The notes under the pieces are model-generated. The model was not told the origin of the DNA. It ran no database searches and worked only from the letters and a program-made list of their open reading frames with translations. Below, piece after piece: positions 24,001 through 31,381 of a stretch of 45,005 nt of DNA. The DNA is taken from contig CAMLKK010000025.1 of NCBI GenBank assembly GCA_946480715.1, forward strand, positions 1 through 45,005, written 5' to 3'. The position numbers and the translations under genes are program-made. Each line of letters starts with the position of its first letter. Within the stretch, counting starts at the first letter, position 1. This DNA is from an uncultured Bacteriovorax sp. Lineage in GTDB: Bacteria > Bdellovibrionota > Bacteriovoracia > Bacteriovoracales > Bacteriovoracaceae.

Positions 24001-24507
24001 ATGAGAAAAGATGTTACAGAAAATCAAAAAGCAAATAACAAATATCCCTCTGCCACTCGTAATAACGGACCCTTCTACTGGCCAGATGACTTCACACCGG
24101 CACGATGGTTTGATGATTTCTTCGGATCAAACTTATCGCCTTTTTCTAGTGAAGATGCTCGTTCATTAAGTCCGGCCATTGATATTGATGAAACAGATGA
24201 AGAGTATCAGATTTGTGCAGATCTTCCAGGTGTCAAAGAAGACGATATCTCAGTTGATTGCTCTGGCAATCTTTTGACGATTTCAGCAGAGAGAAGATCC
24301 GAGTCAGAAGGAAAAAAAAGTGATCGCCGTGAACGCTTTTATGGTGTTTATCAAAGAACTTTCACACTCCCACAAGGGGCAGATTCAGAGAAAATCGAAG
24401 CTTCCTATGATAATGGCGTTTTAACTATCCATGTGCCTAAAGCTGAACCCGTCAAGCGTAGAAAAATTAACCTCACTAAAAAAGACAGCGATGTAAGTAA
24501 GCACTAG
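24001..24507 (+). CDS. Small heat shock protein (Hsp20 / alpha-crystallin)
   Basis: A 168-residue ATP-independent chaperone. The N-terminal 55 residues are aromatic-rich (FYWPDDFTPARWFDDFFG). The alpha-crystallin domain spans about residues 57-147, with ADLPGVKEDDI, the LTISAER strand and the GVLTIHVPK signature. A C-terminal KINL offers an I-x-I/L-like oligomer contact. I chose the ATG at 24001 because AGGAG precedes it; the frame is open 32 codons further upstream with an unlikely sequence. A strong hairpin begins at its stop codon. It is divergent from the phosphoribosyltransferase gene, and both fit a stress or low-oxygen response. Confidence 0.93.
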   Translation: MRKDVTENQKANNKYPSATRNNGPFYWPDDFTPARWFDDFFGSNLSPFSSEDARSLSPAIDIDETDEEYQICADLPGVKEDDISVDCSGNLLTISAERRSESEGKKSDRRERFYGVYQRTFTLPQGADSEKIEASYDNGVLTIHVPKAEPVKRRKINLTKKDSDVSKH

Positions 24508-24524
24508 TCCCCCCGGGACTAGTG
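24502..24524 (+). terminator. Hairpin at the end of the Hsp20 gene
   Basis: A perfect ten-base-pair stem (CACTAGTCCC/GGGACTAGTG) with a CCC loop begins inside the Hsp20 stop region. Only two T residues follow on the plus strand, so intrinsic termination may be inefficient; mRNA 3'-end protection is an alternative. Confidence 0.55.
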
Positions 24525-24589
24525 TTAAAAGCTAACAATTGAGCAGTTAAAAACTAACGTCCATCATGTTTTAGAGTAATTCAGAAATT

Positions 24590-24608
24590 TATAATGATTC
24601 TAAATCAT
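24590..24608 (+). promoter_or_regulatory. TATAAT -10 element and ATGATT-N3-AATCAT palindrome upstream of nirK
   Basis: TATAAT at 24590-24595 is a consensus -10; the -35 region is poor, suggesting dependence on an activator. The palindrome ATGATT-CTA-AATCAT (24594-24608) overlaps it and resembles the half-sites of the 30310-30323 site, though with a five-base core spacer. AAGGAG at 24616-24621 is the nirK ribosome site. Confidence 0.35.
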
Positions 24609-24627
24609 CCTTCTCAAGGAGAATCAT

Positions 24628-26088
24628 ATGAATGATGAATATTCTCTAAAAAAAGTCTTTAAGACTTTGTCACTTTCAACGTTACTTTTAGGCACAATGA
24701 TACAGTCTCTCGCCGCTGGAGATTTGCCTGTAGAAAAGGCCATCCTCACAGATGCACCTCTCGTACCTCCAGTAATCACTCGTCATCAACCAGCAAAAGT
24801 TGAAGTTGAGCTCGAGGTCGTCGAAAAAATCGGAAAACTGGCAGACGGAGTTGATTATACTTTCTGGACATTCGGTGGAAGTGTTCCCGGAAAATTCATT
24901 CGTGTGAGACACGGGGACACAGTTGAGTTCACACTTTCTAATCATGGTAAAAATAAGTTACCACATAACATCGATCTTCACGCCGTTACTGGTCCAGGTG
25001 GTGGTGCAGCTGTTACTGCAACAGCTCCAGGACAAAAAAGTAAATTCACTTTCAAAGCACTCAATTCTGGACTCTACGTTTATCACTGCGCAACTGCTCC
25101 AGTAGGTATGCACATCGCAAACGGGATGTATGGTCTCATCTATGTGCAGCCAGAAGAAGCACTTCCACCTGTCGATCACGAATTTTATATTTTCCAAAGT
25201 GATTTTTATACAAAAGGAAAAACAGGTGAAAAAGGTCTTCAGCAATTTTCTCAAGAAAAAGCTGTTGATGAAAATCCAACTTACGTTGTCTTTAATGGAG
25301 CGCAAGGATCACTGGTTGGTGAAAAAGCACTTCAAGCAAGAGTTGGTGAAACTGTCCGTCTCTTTATCGGGAATGGTGGACCGAACATGATTTCTTCTTT
25401 TCACGTCATTGGAGAAATTTTCGACAGAGTATTCAATGAAGGTGGAACAAAATTTCAAGAGAATGTTCAAACAACTCTTATTCCATCTGGTGGATCTTCA
25501 ATTGTTGAATTCAAATTAAACACAGCAGGTACTTATTTGTTAGTCGATCATAGTATCTTCAGAACTTTCCATAAAGGAACTGTTGGTATGCTGAAAGTAG
25601 AAGGGGATAGCGATCCAATGATTTTTTCTTCTCAAAAGGCGCCTGTAGCTGAAGAAGGTGAAGAAGTAAAAGCTGAACCAAAAAAGGAAGAACCTAAAAA
25701 GGAGGTTCTGAAAAAGGAAGAAGCTAAAGTTGAGGTTCTAAAAACTGATGTGAAAGTTTCTGGAAAAGATGTTTTTATGAATAACTGTATGGCCTGTCAC
25801 GGTGAAGACGGCAAAGGAGTGGAGGATACTTTTCCTCCACTCGCCAAATCAGATTTTTTGAAAAAATTATCTTCAATGGCCGATCGTAAGGAACTCATCA
25901 ATATCCCTTTGAAAGGTAAATCTGGAAAGATCACAGTAAATAATAAGGTCTACGACGGCGAAATGCCTCCGTTTGAATTATCGGACAAAGAATTAACTGA
26001 AGTTTTAAATTATGTGACTAATTCATGGGGGAATAAGGCCCGTAAATTTACAGTCGATGAGATTAAAAAAGCTAAAGGTGCTAATTAA
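24628..26088 (+). CDS. nirK: Copper nitrite reductase NirK with fused C-terminal cytochrome c domain
   Basis: A 486-residue periplasmic enzyme reducing nitrite to NO. After a signal peptide (residues 1-30) come two cupredoxin domains. All copper and catalytic residues are present with family spacing: type 1 His113, Cys154, His162, Met167; type 2 His118, His153, His308; catalytic Asp116 and His259. A Lys/Glu-rich repeat linker follows at about 343-372. The last domain, about 376-486, is a c-type cytochrome with haem motif CMACH (Cys387-His391) and a later GEMPPF that could supply the axial Met. The fused haem probably passes electrons to the type 1 copper. It is first in a nirK-nirV-SCO operon. 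Confidence 0.95.
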   Translation: MNDEYSLKKVFKTLSLSTLLLGTMIQSLAAGDLPVEKAILTDAPLVPPVITRHQPAKVEVELEVVEKIGKLADGVDYTFWTFGGSVPGKFIRVRHGDTVEFTLSNHGKNKLPHNIDLHAVTGPGGGAAVTATAPGQKSKFTFKALNSGLYVYHCATAPVGMHIANGMYGLIYVQPEEALPPVDHEFYIFQSDFYTKGKTGEKGLQQFSQEKAVDENPTYVVFNGAQGSLVGEKALQARVGETVRLFIGNGGPNMISSFHVIGEIFDRVFNEGGTKFQENVQTTLIPSGGSSIVEFKLNTAGTYLLVDHSIFRTFHKGTVGMLKVEGDSDPMIFSSQKAPVAEEGEEVKAEPKKEEPKKEVLKKEEAKVEVLKTDVKVSGKDVFMNNCMACHGEDGKGVEDTFPPLAKSDFLKKLSSMADRKELINIPLKGKSGKITVNNKVYDGEMPPFELSDKELTEVLNYVTNSWGNKARKFTVDEIKKAKGAN

Positions 26089-26090
26089 GC

Positions 26091-26732
26091 ATGAATAATT
26101 TTTTGATCTTAATATTCACATTATCTATTTCGCTACCAAGTTTCAGTGGCGAAACGAAGATCATTCCAGAAGGTCGGTTTGCGCCGCTTTATGGTTTGGA
26201 AAAAGATCAAAAAGATTTCAAAGTTTCTTCGTTTCGACTAGATGTTCATCCGGTGAATATTAACAAGATCCCCGTTGTTAAGGTCACATGGTTTGAAGCC
26301 AATGCATATTGTGAGTCTAAAAAGGGAAGGTTGCCAACAACTCTCGAATGGGAATATGTGGCCGCGGCCAGTGAGAAGATGAGAGATGCACAGAGAGATT
26401 CAGTGTTTGTGCAAAAAATTCTCGATTGGTATTCTCGTCCAGAGAGCGAAGCCAGCACAAAAAAAGTAGGCAAGGACAACCCAAATTTTTACGGTATTCA
26501 CAATATGCATGGACTTAATTGGGAGTGGACATCAGATTTTAACAGCGTATTGATGACTAATGACAATCGAAGTGATGGTGATAAAGAGTCTGGCAAGTAT
26601 TGCGGTTTTGGTTCCATTGGAAGCAAGACTAAAGAAGATTACGCTGCATTCATTCGTTATTCATTAAGAAGTTCATTAGAGGCCAGATTTAAATTAGAAA
26701 ATTTAGGATTTAGGTGTGCATATGATTTATAA
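26091..26732 (+). CDS. nirV: NirV-like formylglycine-generating-enzyme family protein
   Basis: A 213-residue exported protein with a signal peptide (about residues 1-18). It has the SUMF1/FGE-sulfatase fold blocks: VTWFEANAYCESKKGRLPTTLEWEY, the NMHGLNWEWTSDF core and RSSLEARFKLENLGFRCAYD at the end. Genes of this type follow nirK in other bacteria and are called nirV; the role is unclear, though copper-site maturation has been proposed. It starts two bases after the nirK stop. The true FGE copper-binding cysteine pair is not obvious, so sulfatase maturation is unlikely. Confidence 0.82.
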   Translation: MNNFLILIFTLSISLPSFSGETKIIPEGRFAPLYGLEKDQKDFKVSSFRLDVHPVNINKIPVVKVTWFEANAYCESKKGRLPTTLEWEYVAAASEKMRDAQRDSVFVQKILDWYSRPESEASTKKVGKDNPNFYGIHNMHGLNWEWTSDFNSVLMTNDNRSDGDKESGKYCGFGSIGSKTKEDYAAFIRYSLRSSLEARFKLENLGFRCAYDL

Positions 26733-27246
26733 ATTTATTCTCCTCATTCTTTTTAATCAAGCTGCATGGGCCGCTGCAGATTCTAATTTACATGAAGCAC
26801 ACCTGAAATGGACTGATGAAAAATCTCAGTCATTTTCAATGCAGTCAATGGCTGGAAAAAAAATGATCATGGCGATGGCCTATACGACCTGCCAGGGAAC
26901 ATGCCCGATGATCGTGAGCAAATTAAAAAAAGTGGAAAAGCTTTTTGAACAAGCCAATATACCCCACGAAGTTGTCATCGTAACTTATGACCCAACAATC
27001 GATACACCCGCACGCCAAAATAATTTTTACCGTGAAAAAATGGGTCTTAAGAAAGATAGCTGGCATTTTCTCAATGGGAGCGATAGCGATACACGTAAGC
27101 TTTCACTCATTCTTGGAATCAGATATGCAAAAAATCCTGAATCGGGAATGATCAATCACGAAAATAAAATTTTTGTTATTGATGAAAAAGGCGATGTTCA
27201 AGGTTATGTCACCCTTGATGAAGATGAATCCAAATTTTTAAAATAG
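26722..27246 (+). CDS. SCO1/SenC-family copper chaperone
   Basis: A 174-residue exported thioredoxin-fold protein with a signal peptide (about residues 1-18). The copper ligands are present: Cys57 and Cys61 in TTCQGTCP and the distal His146 in GMINHENK. SCO proteins deliver copper to cuproenzymes, classically cytochrome oxidase CuA. In this operon the likely client is NirK, which is inference. The ATG at 26722 has TAGGTG upstream and overlaps the nirV 3' end by 11 bases, so translation is coupled. Its stop is two bases from the end of the convergent LuxR-type gene. Confidence 0.88.
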   Translation: MIYKFILLILFNQAAWAAADSNLHEAHLKWTDEKSQSFSMQSMAGKKMIMAMAYTTCQGTCPMIVSKLKKVEKLFEQANIPHEVVIVTYDPTIDTPARQNNFYREKMGLKKDSWHFLNGSDSDTRKLSLILGIRYAKNPESGMINHENKIFVIDEKGDVQGYVTLDEDESKFLK

Positions 27247-27247
27247 A

Positions 27248-27709
27248 TCAGTGACGATTTTTAAATTGTTCGTATTCGAGTGGAAGCTTTTTGTAGATAT
27301 TATTTAAATGCGTTTTTAAAGTGGCTTTACTAATGAAGAGCTCTTTTGAAATGGCCACATTGCTCTTTCCTTGCATGACCATGAGAAAAAGGACAACTTC
27401 ACTTTTAGTAAGTCCATGTTCCACTAATTTTTCTCTTTCCGCTTCCCATTCGAAAACGGATTCTACATGGGGATAGACAAAAGTTGTTAACGTTTGTCCA
27501 TTGTTTACAACAACAGCATCAACACTATTTTCTTCGACAATTGAATTCTTAATGAGAGTCATACCGGGTATGCACGCATAGGCCTTCATGCATCCTTTAT
27601 CACAAACCTGTCCGACGAGATTACCGCACAGACTGACAGAAAGTTCATCTTGGTAGAGAACTTTTTTATTTTTGTCTTTTATACAAGTCGCGATTTTTAA
27701 CTCGTCCAT
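27248..27709 (-). CDS. LuxR-type HTH regulator with cysteine-rich N-terminal domain
   Basis: A 153-residue regulator. The C-terminal 60 residues are a LuxR/GerE helix-turn-helix (LTKSEVVLFLMVMQGKSNVAISKELFISKATLKTHLNNIYKKL). The first 46 residues hold five cysteines (9, 28, 36, 40, 46), including CDKGC and ACIPG. Residues 60-85 may be a small PAS-like or beta region. There is no receiver domain or phosphoacceptor Asp. The cysteine cluster could bind an iron-sulfur cluster or metal and sense oxygen, NO or redox state. It lies beside the nirK operon and 49 bases downstream of nrdJ on the same strand, so both are possible targets. The sensing role is inference. Confidence 0.75.
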   Translation of the reverse strand: MDELKIATCIKDKNKKVLYQDELSVSLCGNLVGQVCDKGCMKAYACIPGMTLIKNSIVEENSVDAVVVNNGQTLTTFVYPHVESVFEWEAEREKLVEHGLTKSEVVLFLMVMQGKSNVAISKELFISKATLKTHLNNIYKKLPLEYEQFKNRH

Positions 27710-27758
27710 AGAGTTATTCTAGGTGAAATCGCGACTTGAAAGTATGAGCTAAATCATA

Positions 27759-30206
27759 TTACGTTTGCTTAAAATCAATGGGGCAAGCTCCGCTCCCACA
27801 ATCAATATGTTCGAAGGCTACATCTTCTTCCGCTCCTTCTTCAATCTCTCTCATAATCTGTTGATATCGCGATGTCGTCATGACCTCTTCAGGTTGATAT
27901 TCGTAGGCCGAAGTATCAGTCTGAGGCATCACAGAACAGCATCGAATCGTCGATTGACCTTCTAGGAGTGTTCTTACAAAGTCTTCATAAGAAACAACTT
28001 TCGGATTATACTTCAATGTATAGCTGACCTGATTTCCACTTTCAGGAAGAGCTGTTACACCGTCATCATCCACTCCTCGAATCCAGTATTTTTCTAATAA
28101 ACGAAGATATTCATATTGTTCTTCTGGTGTTGCTTCAGCGGCCGTCACAAGCTTATCACCCATACCTAATTTACAAATCTCTGGTTGTGTAGGGAAACCC
28201 ACAACTGTTGTACCTGAGTAAGTTTTTAAAACTTTGATGGGATAATTTTTAAGTTTGTATTCCTGAACAAGTGGATCATCATTTCTAAATTGCACCCATC
28301 TGAGAAACTCACGCATGGAGGGAAGGTGAGCACCTTCAGTTAATCCAAATAATTTAGAAGTTGTTCCTGCTGGTTTAATAGTTGTATCAGTATGCGGAAC
28401 AACAGTTCCTAAAACTTTTGCATAATCTTCTGCGGTCTTTCTCACAACTCTTTTAAAACGTGAGAGCATCAACCACATTTCTTTCGATTTTGTTTCATCG
28501 ACAATATCCCTCCAGCCAAATCCAAAACGTTTCCAGGCCCATTCATGAAAACCTGTAATCCCGACACCAATCCGGTTTGTTCGCTGAACTTCTTTTTTAT
28601 ACATACTATCCATGAGATTTACTCTCATGAGCGCTTTCGTTGCTGTCGCGAAAGCATCACATGCATCTTCATCATTTTGAGAATGGTAGGGAACAACATC
28701 CGCGATAACACAATAACCACCGAGAAGATTGAGTGTAATTTCACCGCAAGGATTAGTGATTTGCTGGTACTGCATGTCTTTAGCGACGATCGCCAGCAAC
28801 TTTGTGAGTTCTAAAGTTTCACTGTCGAGTTTATATTTTTTACTCTCAGCAAACTGACCATCCAGATATCCACCAAACCCAGAATCATTGTGAGTGAGTT
28901 TGTCTTGATTGATTAGGCCAGGCTCGCCTGTTCCATCAAAATAAGCGGCCTCAGTGATAGCGTTAAAAACTTTACGGGCGTGTTTGGCCATATGAGTTTC
29001 TATCGCTGGATTATTCACGTAATTCCAAAACTCCGCATCGACCGTTACAGAATTGTTCGAACTCCATAAAAATCCACCGCGTTTAAGATTAATGAAATCA
29101 AAGATTGTAGAATCTCTCCATGTCTTAGTGGCCATGCGGGCCGCTCTTCGAGCACCACCTACAAGCACACACTCGGCGAGATAATGATCAGCAAACATCG
29201 CTGCTCTCCATGGCTCCATAGCAGCTTCGCGAAGTTTAGCGATTTTTTCAATCGCAAGTATCAATGGCCCAGGTCCCGAAGCTGGACGATTCTGCATTCC
29301 TCCAATAGGAGCTCCACGTGGCCGCACCTTAGAGAAGTCCAGCATAAGAACCGAGTTCTTATGTTTTTTCTCAAACGCCATGACTTCCATTTTCTCAATG
29401 GCCTTTGCCCAGCCTTCACGAGAGTCAGGCACTTCAAAGGTATGAATCGTCTTGAATTTATACATGTGTTCAGCCGTTCTGCGCTCGAGTCTTTCAGATA
29501 TTTCTCCCGATAGAACATCGGCATGTGTTCCATCAATAACGGGAACAACGATAGGGAGATTTTTGTAATCCACCAGCATGAGTTCATCATCCATTGATCG
29601 ACCAACACCACTTCCATTCAGAAGAAGATAAAATTTCAAAAAACTCATAGCACTGGTCGCACAGTTGGTGAAAACTTCCATATTGCGTGTGATTTGAGTT
29701 TCATCACCGTGCTGAAGATGGCGACCAGACATAAGAAGAGATGCCTGACGAAGGTGATGATGCATTTTTATAAACTCAGCATCCGCATCTTGTTCATGCA
29801 ACATTGTATTTCCATGAGCGACTCGGAATGCAACATCTTTCCAATGTTCCATTTCTTGTTTGGCGACAATATGCAAGGCCACTGTCAGCGTTTTATTCAG
29901 CTCTTTATCTTGTTCCAACGTCTCATAGTGAGAAATGATATAACCTTTATTTTTGCAATAGAGATCAATTTCCTCATTGAGCGAAATATTCTCATGGTAC
30001 TGAATTTTAATTTTTAAAATCTCAGGATGTCGAAGTTTGTGTAGTACTTTTCTATTGATCGTTCGATCAGCGACCGCTTGTCCCATTCCCTTTGTATAAC
30101 GACGGGCGGGAGTGTAGGTGAGGGCCGGTAAATCAACTTCATTTTTAAAAGGTTGCAAAGGCATTTGATGTGGTTCTTGATCAATGTGTGTGTGTGAATG
30201 GCGCAT
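27759..30206 (-). CDS. nrdJ: Adenosylcobalamin-dependent (class II) ribonucleotide reductase
   Basis: An 815-residue enzyme making deoxynucleotides without oxygen, using B12. Class II features are visible: Cys182 in NCATS (active-site disulfide partner), the NPCGEI loop with radical Cys487 and Glu489, the GSGVGRS loop, and a C-terminal redox pair Cys803-Cys808 (CGSGACP). It is longer than the Lactobacillus monomeric enzyme (about 739). GAGGAGG before the ATG at 30206 predicts strong translation. Position beside nitrite reductase and a candidate FNR-type site suggests induction in low oxygen. I see no B12 riboswitch in the 94-150 bases upstream. NrdR, the general RNR repressor, is encoded at 42696. 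Confidence 0.92.
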   Translation of the reverse strand: MRHSHTHIDQEPHQMPLQPFKNEVDLPALTYTPARRYTKGMGQAVADRTINRKVLHKLRHPEILKIKIQYHENISLNEEIDLYCKNKGYIISHYETLEQDKELNKTLTVALHIVAKQEMEHWKDVAFRVAHGNTMLHEQDADAEFIKMHHHLRQASLLMSGRHLQHGDETQITRNMEVFTNCATSAMSFLKFYLLLNGSGVGRSMDDELMLVDYKNLPIVVPVIDGTHADVLSGEISERLERRTAEHMYKFKTIHTFEVPDSREGWAKAIEKMEVMAFEKKHKNSVLMLDFSKVRPRGAPIGGMQNRPASGPGPLILAIEKIAKLREAAMEPWRAAMFADHYLAECVLVGGARRAARMATKTWRDSTIFDFINLKRGGFLWSSNNSVTVDAEFWNYVNNPAIETHMAKHARKVFNAITEAAYFDGTGEPGLINQDKLTHNDSGFGGYLDGQFAESKKYKLDSETLELTKLLAIVAKDMQYQQITNPCGEITLNLLGGYCVIADVVPYHSQNDEDACDAFATATKALMRVNLMDSMYKKEVQRTNRIGVGITGFHEWAWKRFGFGWRDIVDETKSKEMWLMLSRFKRVVRKTAEDYAKVLGTVVPHTDTTIKPAGTTSKLFGLTEGAHLPSMREFLRWVQFRNDDPLVQEYKLKNYPIKVLKTYSGTTVVGFPTQPEICKLGMGDKLVTAAEATPEEQYEYLRLLEKYWIRGVDDDGVTALPESGNQVSYTLKYNPKVVSYEDFVRTLLEGQSTIRCCSVMPQTDTSAYEYQPEEVMTTSRYQQIMREIEEGAEEDVAFEHIDCGSGACPIDFKQT

Positions 30207-30268
30207 ATGTTGTCCTCCTCATAAGCTTAATTTTATTATCCGAGGGGGATGTTTCTATAGCCAGAGTA

Positions 30269-30293
30269 TTTCCATACACCGGGGGGATGGAAA
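30269..30293. repeat. Inverted repeat in the nrdJ/queD divergent region
   Basis: TTTCCAT and ATGGAAA are separated by an 11-base GC-rich spacer. CCGAGGGGGAT (from 30240) and CCGGGGGGAT (from 30279) also form a near-direct repeat about 40 bases apart. These may be regulator sites for nrdJ; no known motif matches. Confidence 0.3.
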
Positions 30294-30309
30294 ATAAAAA
30301 TGCTAAAAC

Positions 30310-30323
30310 ATGATGTCGATCAT
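30310..30323. promoter_or_regulatory. FNR/DNR-like palindrome between nrdJ and queD
   Basis: ATGAT-GTCG-ATCAT is a perfect palindrome with the TGAT-N4-ATCA core of FNR/DNR sites (consensus TTGAT-N4-ATCAA), differing at the outer base of each half. It lies 104 bases upstream of the nrdJ start and 34 bases before the queD start I prefer. Confidence 0.5.
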
Positions 30324-30356
30324 TCACGAAGCAAAATGAATTTGAGAAAAAAAATC

Positions 30357-30794
30357 ATGGAAACAAATGTGAAAGCGGTTCGAAAAATACATTTTTGTTA
30401 TGGTCACAGAGTAGTAGGACATGAAAATAAATGCGCCAGTCTGCATGGACACAACGGTGTTTTGTGGTTCTATGCTTCTCCGAAGAAATCACTGGATAAG
30501 ATAGGACGAGTGGTAGACTTTTCGGTGATTAAAGAAATTATCGGAGGCTGGGTTGATTTTCATTGGGATCACACCATGATTATCAAAGAATCTGATACAG
30601 AAACGATTAACCTGCTTCGAAAAGCTCCAGGAACAAAACCCATTTATTTATTGCCTGAAAATCCTACTGCTGAAAATATGGCCAATTATCTCTTGAAAGT
30701 CATTTGCCCTGAACTGCTTAAAGACTCAGACATCGTCGTGGATAAAATTACATTTTGGGAAACAGAAAATTGTTTTGTGGAAGTGAGTTTGTAA
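30357..30794 (+). CDS. queD: QueD / 6-pyruvoyltetrahydropterin synthase family protein
   Basis: A 145-residue enzyme of the QueD/PTPS fold. Zinc ligands are His17 (FCYGHRV), His30 and His32 (LHGHN); the catalytic Cys26 (NKCASLHGHN) and the late Glu in FWETENC are present. QueD makes 6-carboxy-tetrahydropterin, an early step towards queuosine and other 7-deazapurines, though PTPS paralogues serve other pterin routes. I chose ATG 30357 because the family begins just before KAVRKIHF; ATGs at 30336 and 30300 are in frame and would put the FNR-like site inside the gene. No other queuosine genes are nearby. It is divergent from nrdJ. Confidence 0.85.
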   Translation: METNVKAVRKIHFCYGHRVVGHENKCASLHGHNGVLWFYASPKKSLDKIGRVVDFSVIKEIIGGWVDFHWDHTMIIKESDTETINLLRKAPGTKPIYLLPENPTAENMANYLLKVICPELLKDSDIVVDKITFWETENCFVEVSL

Positions 30795-30795
30795 A

Positions 30796-30820
30796 GGCCC
30801 TACCAAAAGATAGCAGGGCC
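30796..30820. terminator. Weak hairpin between queD and the convergent secreted-protein gene
   Basis: GGCCCT and AGGGCC pair across a 13-base loop directly after the queD stop. Neither strand has a strong T-run (TTT on the minus strand), so it may be a modest bidirectional terminator. Confidence 0.4.
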
Positions 30821-30830
30821 ATTGCTAAAA

Positions 30831-31265
30831 TTATTTAACGAGAGAATAGTGAACAGTCTCTGCCCATCCTTGCGAGTGGCAAGTGTCGTTCGTCGTTGTG
30901 ATCTCAACAGAAATATCGAGAGCTTTAACATCTACAACACCGTAATTGTTTTTCCCTTTGATGATTGCGTTTGCCGAAACACCATCCGAACAACCGCTGT
31001 TCCACTCATCGTGGATCAATCCTTCGATTGTGAATGCATATCTTTCTTCGTTATGGCGGCTAAATGAAGTAATTGTTAATTCAGCTGGAAAGCTTCCATC
31101 CGCACTAATCACTTCAAGAGTATTGGCCTTAATAGACTCTGTAATATTTTCTAAACAAAGAACACTTTCAATTTGCGAGGGTACTGCTGTATCTGCTTTA
31201 TAACAGGCAGCAAACGAGATTACTGGGAGTGAAAACAAAACCACGGCGATAGATAAAGACTTCAT
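30831..31265 (-). CDS. Small secreted protein of unknown function
   Basis: A 144-residue exported protein with a signal peptide ending near residue 19 (VISFAACYK). The mature part is predicted beta-rich (LEVISADGSFPAELTITSF..., YGVVDVKALDISVEITTTN) and contains four cysteines (Cys21, 37, 92 and 129, numbering approximate), which could form two disulfides. GGAGG lies five bases before the ATG. I do not recognise the family. A strong hairpin upstream separates it from the solute-binding pseudogene, so it has its own promoter. Confidence 0.65.
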   Translation of the reverse strand: MKSLSIAVVLFSLPVISFAACYKADTAVPSQIESVLCLENITESIKANTLEVISADGSFPAELTITSFSRHNEERYAFTIEGLIHDEWNSGCSDGVSANAIIKGKNNYGVVDVKALDISVEITTTNDTCHSQGWAETVHYSLVK

Positions 31266-31342
31266 AAGACCTCCAATAAGAATGAATGGTGGTCTTATAG
31301 CATGAGATAAAGAGACGTTCAGTTAAGAATTGGTTAATTTTG

Positions 31343-31372
31343 AAATGGTTCCAAGCAAGCTTGGAACCATTT
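31343..31372 (-). terminator. Long perfect hairpin downstream of the solute-binding protein gene
   Basis: Fourteen bases (31343-31356) pair perfectly with 31359-31372 around a two-base centre. It lies ten bases past the stop of the minus-strand solute-binding gene. The following T-tract is interrupted (TTTC), so it is a strong hairpin with a moderate terminator tail. Confidence 0.65.
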
Positions 31373-31381
31373 GATTTTTGA

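Noticed and set aside
29261..29617. Open frame overlapping nrdJ on the same strand
   Set aside because: A frame-shifted shadow of the class II RNR, which is intact across this segment.
30207..30356. Cobalamin riboswitch upstream of nrdJ
   Set aside because: The leader is short and I find no B12-box-like sequence; only palindromes are visible.
30207..30356. NrdR boxes upstream of nrdJ
   Set aside because: No tandem ACAC-AT-rich-GTGT type palindromes could be found by eye.
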